Shown here: one piece after another, positions 57,390 to 64,000 of the stretch
How positions within the stretch are numbered: the stretch's first letter is position 1
Layout: every line of letters begins with the position of its first letter
Source of the DNA: Pezicula radicicola
Taxonomy: Eukaryota; Ascomycota; Leotiomycetes; Helotiales; Dermateaceae
DNA: 64,000 nucleotides
Direction of reading: 5' to 3'
Assembly (NCBI GenBank): GCA_003008705.1
Contig: PDUO01000017.1
Span: 127,827-191,826, forward strand
Translations under genes and position numbers: made by a program
Notes under the pieces: model-generated
Database searches by the model: none
The model's input: only the letters and a program-made list of their open reading frames with translations
Told to the model about the DNA's origin: nothing

Positions 57390-58763
57390 CTAACACCACT
57401 TCTCATATCTAACGCCATTTCTTTTGCAAACTTCTTCTAACTCTTCGGTCATCTTCAGCTCTCCATTCAATGTAAGCTTCTTTAATAACGGAAAGCGGAT
57501 CTTTTTCATCTGAACAAACTTCACCAATTGTTCGATATAATCTCCTCGATCTTTCGTCCTGTAATATCGGTCATACCATTTACTATGACTCCATACCTGC
57601 ATTGTCTCAAGGCTACTCGGCAATAATTCCCAAGGGACCCTTGTACCCTGTAATCGTACAGTACCTATGAGCAGAGCGAGATGTACATCAAGATCTCTTA
57701 ATACCGAAAATTCTCTAAGGACATTCAAGAGAATTGGATTTTGATGTTCCTCAACGAAGGTGTGATTCAAAACTAGTGATTCCAAGGTATCCTTTACTAC
57801 ACTAAGAGATTGTACTATGGCCGAGGGAGTTATAGTCATGAAATTTTTCGTGATTCCAGTTGAAAACGACAATCTTTTCAAACCTTGAAATGATCTCAGC
57901 AAGGTAGCCCATGTGGAATTATCAATTGCGCTATATCTGAGTTTCAATTCTTCGATATTCGACGATAAGAGAGGTGGATCCCAGGTGAGTTGTTCGACAG
58001 ATAAACGAGTAACAGACATTGTACGTAAGCTCGGGAGGTGGAAGAAATGCTCAACATCTGCCATCTCGACAACACCTTCGGGAAAATTCTCCTTGTAGAC
58101 GACATGTTGTAATGAATTGAAGAAGCGACCTGGAGCTGATGTGTTCTTGTTCTTGATTGCTTTGCTTAGAGCATCGCTCAAGAACCCTTGTTCTTCTTCG
58201 AAGGAATTGTAGGAATCGAGCCATATTGATAGCTTTTCTAGATTCGGGAGAGAAAGTAGTAGGACTGCTGCTATGGCATCGTGATCCCGTGCGGTTATTG
58301 CAGATATCCATACCTCCCTGTCTTCGGTGATGATGTCCAGGTCTTCAAAGGCCTTTATGACTGCATTCACCTCTTTTCTCCATCGCCTGTGCTCCCTTCT
58401 CATAATCCGATCACGATCGAACACCATTCTCTTATCGTTTCCATCGTCTTCACTATCAATCTCAGCAACCTGCTTGTCCCAACTCTCGCCTTGATGTTGG
58501 TGAATAGAAATAAATTTGACTTGTGCAGCCAAATCTGGTCTCTCTAGTATAGTCCTCAGAAATTTCCGAATCTGCGATGGACCATATCTTTGGTGGAACT
58601 TGGTATATAGAAAAGGTCCCGTAATCTGCTGGAACGTATGACATGTTTGCGCAAGATGATATAGGTCTTCACCGTTGTCCCAACGTACATGAGCTATGTC
58701 CTCTGCGAGCATTACTACAATATGACGGAGGAGCTCGGGGCTTAGATCCAATAATTGTGCCAT
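57390..58763 (-). CDS. F-box-like protein with leucine-rich C-terminal region
   Basis: Single exon, 457 aa. The N terminus has an F-box-like helix set (LLDLSPELLRHIVVML, then LYHLAQTCHTFQQITGPFLY) at residues 4-55, as in the adaptor that binds Skp1 in SCF ubiquitin ligases. A charged segment near 95-135 follows. The rest shows irregular leucine-rich, strand-helix units (LLSLPNLEKLSIWLDS, LPSLRTMSVTRLSVEQL, SSNIEELKLRYSAIDNS, LKRLSFSTG) that would recognise a substrate. No signal peptide. Such genes are numerous and variable in filamentous fungi; the target is unknown. Confidence 0.8.
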   Translation of the reverse strand: MAQLLDLSPELLRHIVVMLAEDIAHVRWDNGEDLYHLAQTCHTFQQITGPFLYTKFHQRYGPSQIRKFLRTILERPDLAAQVKFISIHQHQGESWDKQVAEIDSEDDGNDKRMVFDRDRIMRREHRRWRKEVNAVIKAFEDLDIITEDREVWISAITARDHDAIAAVLLLSLPNLEKLSIWLDSYNSFEEEQGFLSDALSKAIKNKNTSAPGRFFNSLQHVVYKENFPEGVVEMADVEHFFHLPSLRTMSVTRLSVEQLTWDPPLLSSNIEELKLRYSAIDNSTWATLLRSFQGLKRLSFSTGITKNFMTITPSAIVQSLSVVKDTLESLVLNHTFVEEHQNPILLNVLREFSVLRDLDVHLALLIGTVRLQGTRVPWELLPSSLETMQVWSHSKWYDRYYRTKDRGDYIEQLVKFVQMKKIRFPLLKKLTLNGELKMTEELEEVCKRNGVRYEKWC

Positions 58764-60377
58764 GACTTGTAACGTAAAAGTGTTTCGCTCTAAGTTGTAA
58801 TGGGTTGGAAGAGACGACAGAATGCATTTTGTTGCCTCGTTTCGATCATGTGATAATTGTACTAGTCATCATGTGATCTCGCTTAACAAAAACTCCCCCC
58901 TTTAACTTTAGATTTAAGTTGTCTTTGTAGGTAGTCTTGAGGTAACCACAAGACACTTTTTACTACATACTCAAGTCTAAGCTGTCGTCAGACTCGGTCG
59001 ATAGTGTATAAGTTGCTATGCGGGCTGCTTGATTCGACCAGCCAATAGTGTTTAACGTTTGATAATAGCACATAGTCTGCCTGTCTGTTTAAACCTTGTT
59101 TATAAACTTAACTCTAAGTCACTTCTTTACAGTCTGGTTCATCAAATTCTCCCCGTGTTGGCGTGTCATTACTTCTAAACATTACACGATTTCATTAAAC
59201 TCATCACTCTTGGCAAATTACTTGCCTCCCCTTGCACAAGGAAAAGGATTGAGAAACCACCGAATCAGAGGCTGAACTACAACCTTACAATTTCTTTTCG
59301 TGCGAAGACGATTACTTATGACTTATGGAGCCCTATATCAGAAAGCTCTTAAGATTTCAATTACTTTTGGCACGGATCTATTCGCTTGACAAATGATGCC
59401 CCATCAACAGACTTTTTTGGTCGCCGCTAAGCAGTTTTTAGTCCGCTTTAGAACTTTTCGTCATGACTTGTATCCAAGCCCTGGACACTTTTGGATCTCT
59501 GCTACGACTTTAGGGAATATCACGACATCATCAGAAGGAGACTGATGAACCGCCCACTCGGTTGTTTAATGAACCATGTGGCAACTGTGGGTTGCATACC
59601 GCAGGTGGAAGCGGGTTGGCCAAACCCGTTAGTTAATTGGAAGGAAATACTGCACACAGTCAAGATAAGCCCTGACCAATCACGTCATTATAACATCTGA
59701 ACCTACAAAAAGTCCTAGGAAGAGGTCACAAAATCGAGGAAGTTATTCAAGAGAACAGATTTTTGTAGAGACATAGCAAGAGAGAAATTTAGCTATGCTA
59801 TTAAAACACTGGACCACGGAAAAACAGTAATATCATAGAATCTGAGACAAGATCTAGAATATGTTTTTTCTGTTTTTAACACCACCCCACAATCCAACGG
59901 GTCCTCATCGGCTAGATCCAGCCATAGCCATGACCGTGCTGCCCCGGCGTCTTCCCCATTAGCATATATCCTCCGAAAGACCCGCTTCCAGTTTCCAGTT
60001 CCACAAACATTTCGCGTACTGTACAGTACAGAGTACCAGTGAACCAGCAACGATGTCTGGTCGTCCATGGCCACTCCACCTTCAGGAGGATCCGATCAAG
60101 AGTCGGAGGCACCCACAAATCTTCAAAGCGCATCACAGTCACCCTACTGTACTCCACAGATTTCCGACTTTTTTTTTCCTTCTCCTGCATCTTCTAGAAG
60201 GTTTGTTTCATACTGTACTTATGTAGGTGCTTCCTTGTCCTAGGATCTTTCCATGCTCCTTTTTGAACTTTTCGTGCTTTTCTTGTCTTGTTCGAGTAGT
60301 AGTTCTTCTGCAGGAATCCTTCGGGTCCAATCCTCTCTTTCTTTGCTTTTTGTTTTCCTTAACAATAATAGGGTATT
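58764..60377. other. 1.6-kb divergent intergenic region
   Basis: It lies between divergent genes for the F-box-like protein and the rhodopsin-like protein. AT-rich on the left, pyrimidine-rich for 150 bp before 60378. Small ORFs only. Confidence 0.5.
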
Positions 60378-61832
60378 ATGGCTACCAATCGCGCACCTCA
60401 AGTGGAGGCCGTTGCTGGGCTCTTTTTGGGTCTTGCCTGGATGACGACTATTTTGCGGTTGTATGTAAAGGGCTTTATGGTAAAGGTCTTCGGTCTTGAG
60501 GACTGGTTAGCTGTTCTGGCCGCGGTATGTTGAGTTACTCGTGGGAAGTTTTGGATCCAAGCTAATCATGCGAAGTTACTCTTTACAGCAACTGCGGTTT
60601 TTGCACTTGCAGGCATTTCTCATTCAATGGGTATGCATTTGGCTGAAATACCGTTAACAAATCTGGCTCCGGCTATGATGGTGAGACTTCTTTTCCAGCT
60701 CAGAAAACCTCAACATTCTAACTTAGTTCTTAGTATTGGTTCTCCACGGAATTATCTTACGTTATGACAACCTGTGTCCTGAAATTGAGCATCATGGTCT
60801 TCCTTCTGCGGATTGCAACTCAGAAGGCTCACAAAATCATCCTCTACATAACCATGTGCATTGTTATAAGCGTCACAATCGCCTTCTTCTTCTTTCTTGT
60901 ATTTCAATGTTCGCCAGTTGACTATTTCTGGAACCAATTCTCGGGAGAAGCTGGATCTTGTCTTTCGCCGACAATTGTGGGAGGGATGACATATGCACAC
61001 TCTGGTGTTAATGCTGGAGCAGATATCGTTCTTGCTGTCATTCCTGTAGTCATTGTGTCGCAGTTACAGATGAACATCCGTACTAAGCTTACTGTTTCCT
61101 CAATTCTCTCGTTGGGTTTATTGTAAGTCTTGATTCCATTTCGGTAACCATTTTGAGTAGTTGACATATAGAAACAGAGCTGCTGTCGCTGTTATCATCC
61201 GAATTCCCTTCGTCAAAATCCTCGTCGATAACGCCTCAGACTTCCTCTACTCCTCAACCGACGTAGTACTCTGGTCAGCAATAGAACCAGGACTCGGAAT
61301 AACAGCAGCGAACATGGCAACCCTACGACCACTCTTCAGCACATTCCTTTCCCGCTCCAAACTTCTGGGTGGAACGACAACAGCGAAAGACAAATCAACA
61401 GGATATTCAGTATCAAAGTCCAAATCCGGATTCTCTTGTCGAAGTGGATATATGCGAAGTGGAAGTAAAGGAGGGGAAGAAGAGTTCGAGATGGCAAAGG
61501 GTGGTGTTACTACGACCGTTCAAGGTGATGGATACGATAGTGAGAAAGGAGGTCCTGGATTGGCTATCACCACCAGTGAAGAGAGATTGGACCCATCTAC
61601 ACCGCAGTGGGATACTGATACTCAAAAAGATCTTTCCCGTCCAAAGGCTAGTGAAGATTGGCCAATTGGCATACGAAAAACGGTGCGAATGGAAGTTTTT
61701 AGCGAAACGCTTGAGATGGAGCCTGGTTGGGAGTTCAGGGATTCACAGATATCTCAGATGTCTCTGGACAGTCCGGTAAGGAGGGCTTCACATACTCCGA
61801 GCCTTGGGGGTTTAACTCCACATGGCTGGTGA
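60378..61832 (+). CDS. Rhodopsin-like integral membrane protein (fungal PTH11/SAT4-type)
   Basis: Four exons: 60378-60524, 60576-60680, 60734-61122 and 61172-61832; introns of 51, 53 and 49 nt; product 433 aa. The first acceptor (CGAAG at 60575) is weak but is the only one restoring the frame LLFTATAVFALAGISHSMG, with CTAAT a few bases upstream. Family marks: ILRLYVKGFMVKVFGLEDW after TM1-2, ELSYVMTTCVLKLSIMVFLLRI, a Cys pair (FQCSPVDYFW and GSCLSP), and IEPGLGITAANMATLRPLF in the last helix. About seven helices fill residues 8-265; the remaining ~170 residues form a Ser/Gly/Lys-rich cytoplasmic tail. No CFEM domain precedes it and the N terminus is very short, unlike classical PTH11 receptors. 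A ligand is unknown. Confidence 0.87.
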
Positions 61833-63093
61833 TGTTTATGTTTGTTTTTACTAGTATATCTTAATAGATACCCTGTTTGCAAAATGCAGACCTTTCATTC
61901 AATTTGTTTTCCAAGTATTGAATATGCAGTGCAAAATCACTCATGGCGGCGTGAGCTACCTGTACGTCGGAAGTCACAATTTCCTTCCAAACCGCCACAT
62001 GGAACGAATCTCAAGCAGCAAGGTCCATCGCAGTTCTTCTCCCGAGCCTGGTCTAAATGTTTGAACACCGATACCGGGGTGACGGGGTTATCACATCCCA
62101 GGCCCACTTCCATAACCCAACAAACCATAACCCACAAAATAATAACCCAATAATTCGACCGCCAGGAAAATAACACTCTTGGCAGCGCCTCATTCTTCAA
62201 CCCCGACGAAGAACCCAGAATGTATGCGTTATTTCACGGTTTGATAAGAGCATCGCTTGGCAACTGGTCCTAGCGCTAAAACACAGCGGTCGCTAAACTA
62301 CAATTTCCACGTGGTTTTGATGGAGAACTCGGAGACTTTTTTGGGCCCTGTACCATCTGTACGGCACCATCTGTACCTGCCGCAAGTGCGGGCTACGGCA
62401 CTTGGTGAAATTTTCGTCTTTCGCAAGGTCGTCTAGAATAGGAAGCGTTTGTACTGATTTGATATTGGTAGAACTTGGGTCTCAAATATGGCTACAGGAA
62501 ACGCATTTGAAATTCTGCTTGTTTCTATTTGGCATTGACATTTTTTGAAGCCTGACTCGAGAGAAGCAAGCTTAAGATGGTTTGAGAAGTTGCTTCAACT
62601 TGTCATGGAGACAGAATTTCCCGAGACGAATGTTATGTTGAGGCCGACAAGCAGTTCATTTTGGAAAGTTCTCTTAGAGATTTTTGTTTTCATGCAAATT
62701 CCCTGCATTTCTCATGACTTGTGTCCGAGTGCTGCAGCTTCGACAACTGCCAAAAATTAGCCGATAAGCGAGCAAAGATAAAGATGGGACGAGTCCGACC
62801 ACAGCAAGGATATTGATGTGGCAAAATAACATCACATCACGTCGAGATTTGGAGAGGAAACTCTCCTCGCGCAGGGGATCTGGGGATCTTGTCCGTAATG
62901 ATTCTTCAGTAGATTGTGGGGAGATCGTACGATTGATTAAAGAGCCTGACTCGGGGACACCCGGAAGACTCGGCATGTGGCTATTATAATTATCAATTAC
63001 ATGATCGAAGATATAGAGTCAAATTATATACAAAGAATATTAGAGTCATGGTTAGTATTGGTCGTTCGTTAATGTTATTCCCAGACGTTCTGC
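61833..63093. other. Convergent intergenic region
   Basis: It lies between the ends of the rhodopsin-like gene (+) and the carboxylesterase (-). It contains repeated ATAACCCA words (62110-62152) and a doubled CCATCTGTAC (62351-62378). No gene was seen. Confidence 0.5.
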
Positions 63094-64000
63094 TCAAGCA
63101 TACAGCGCCTTTTGCAACCATGTGCACCTCTCGTTGGCAACTGGATCAGTAACTAGGCCACTGATGCTTTCGAGGTTCAATTCCAACATTGTTGAGTTAC
63201 TTCCGTATCTGGGAAAGTACGCAAGTCCCGGACCGTTAGGGTTTCCGGCTGCACTCTGCGCGAAGTTCGTGATGTAGCCCTGCATGGCACCGGCAATTGT
63301 CGCATTGACAACAAGTCCATCATCGGTGGTGGTCTGGTCGCCGTTATAAAATGTATACTGGATATCTTCGCCGTGAAGTCCCGGTGGGACGGCGAAGTAG
63401 TATGAGTAAGTGAGATTATGGTATGCGAGGTCGAGATAACGTGAGTTGCACGTGAATGATACTTCTGCTGTGATCAAAGATGCTCGTTCCAATAGTGTTG
63501 TGTAAGGGTAGGTTCCATCGTAGACTGCTGGGTAAAGAGTGTTGAGCATATACTCGATTGTAGCGTTACTAGCGGTAGGGAATACTTCTTCCAGATTTTC
63601 AGTGAGAAGGGCCTCCGTGGTTAGGAAGGGAGATGTAAACGTTAGGCCTTCATCGGAGTTGTGGCCGGTCATGACGTTGAGTGCTTGGTCAAACCTCCCT
63701 TCCAGCATGAGAACTCCTGGGAGTTTTGGGACAAATGTCCCATCGACCACAGGGCCGAAAGTAAAGGTTCCATACGGTGCAGATCTAGCCACAACGATAG
63801 TGTTTAGAGCGGCGAGGGTAGTGAAGTTGAGAGCACGTAGAGAGGCGACACTAGTGACATCGCTAGAGATGAGACTTTGAGCCTGTGTGAGAACTGATTG
63901 GAATGTAGCCTCTTGCTCAGCGTTTCCTGGGACTGGAGAGAAACCCGGACTTTGAAGGATGGCTTGATGGAATGGGGCTGGGGCATTGCTCCCATATGCA
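63094..64000 (-). CDS. Type-B carboxylesterase/lipase, 3' part only
   Basis: Open frame of 302 codons entering from the right edge; the 5' part with the GESAGG nucleophile lies outside the window. The first residues in the window (YGSNAPAPFHQAILQSPGF) are the segment just after the nucleophile elbow. Further marks: YGTFTFGPVVDGTFVPKLP, GHNSDEGLTF (acid region) and PPGLHGEDIQYTF, where the His is the expected catalytic base. Several N-glycosylation sequons and the known biology of the family suggest a secreted enzyme hydrolysing carboxylic esters. No break is seen in the visible part. Confidence 0.88.
   Translation of the reverse strand, partial: AYGSNAPAPFHQAILQSPGFSPVPGNAEQEATFQSVLTQAQSLISSDVTSVASLRALNFTTLAALNTIVVARSAPYGTFTFGPVVDGTFVPKLPGVLMLEGRFDQALNVMTGHNSDEGLTFTSPFLTTEALLTENLEEVFPTASNATIEYMLNTLYPAVYDGTYPYTTLLERASLITAEVSFTCNSRYLDLAYHNLTYSYYFAVPPGLHGEDIQYTFYNGDQTTTDDGLVVNATIAGAMQGYITNFAQSAAGNPNGPGLAYFPRYGSNSTMLELNLESISGLVTDPVANERCTWLQKALYA

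Noticed and set aside
62674..62976. 100-codon minus ORF upstream of the window edge
   Set aside because: It lies downstream of the carboxylesterase stop, has no domain features and no splice link to that gene.

Overview
The window is from a filamentous ascomycete (Pezizomycotina). The genes carry many short introns of about 50-100 nt with GT-AG ends and CTAAC-like branch points. The families are typical of this group: a Zn2Cys6 regulator, a 2EXR protein, a rhodopsin-like seven-helix membrane protein and a patatin-NACHT-ankyrin STAND gene. The general style would fit Leotiomycetes, but that placement is inference. No tRNA, rRNA, CRISPR array or intact transposon was recognised.

Layout. 1-10 kb: an HSL-type alpha/beta hydrolase (+), then a very large coiled-coil and repeat protein (-, about 2265 aa after removing one intron) with 15 copies of a ~37-residue unit I cannot assign to a family. 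11.7-12.7 kb: a secretory-pathway single-pass membrane protein (-). 12.7-16.1 kb: no gene seen. 16.1-21.5 kb: a divergent pair, a family-4 glycosyltransferase with a C-terminal membrane anchor (-) and UDP-glucose 6-dehydrogenase (+), sharing a 1.36-kb intergenic region. 22.4-25.9 kb: a three-exon single-pass membrane protein with an acidic, proline-rich tail (-). 25.9-29.5 kb: AT-rich and gene-poor. 29.5-30.8 kb: a disordered coiled-coil protein (+).

31.3-41.6 kb is an accessory, decaying block. It holds a truncated N-terminal domain of a STAND/NLR protein (+), a 2EXR gene interrupted by an in-frame TGA (-), a Zn2Cys6 regulator (-), an AT-rich tract, a WD40 remnant (-) directly after a broken patatin-NACHT-ankyrin gene (-), and a long palindrome. 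42-43 kb: a small conserved-looking hypothetical gene. 45.5-48.1 kb: a four-exon SLC26/SulP anion transporter with a STAS domain and one apparent GC-AG intron. 51.2-52.4 kb: a secreted Gly/Ser/Gln-rich repeat protein with Kex2-like sites, whose main exon has no methionine codon. 53.5-55.5 kb: a five-exon MFS sugar transporter (-). 57.4-58.8 kb: an F-box-like protein (-). 60.4-61.8 kb: a rhodopsin-like membrane protein (+). 63.1-64 kb: the 3' part of a type-B carboxylesterase (-), running off the window.

The clearest functional link is the dehydrogenase/glycosyltransferase pair: one makes UDP-glucuronate and the other could use it. The strongest candidates for something undescribed are that pair (with a ~105-residue insertion in the dehydrogenase), the 15-repeat protein and the Kex2-type repeat protein.
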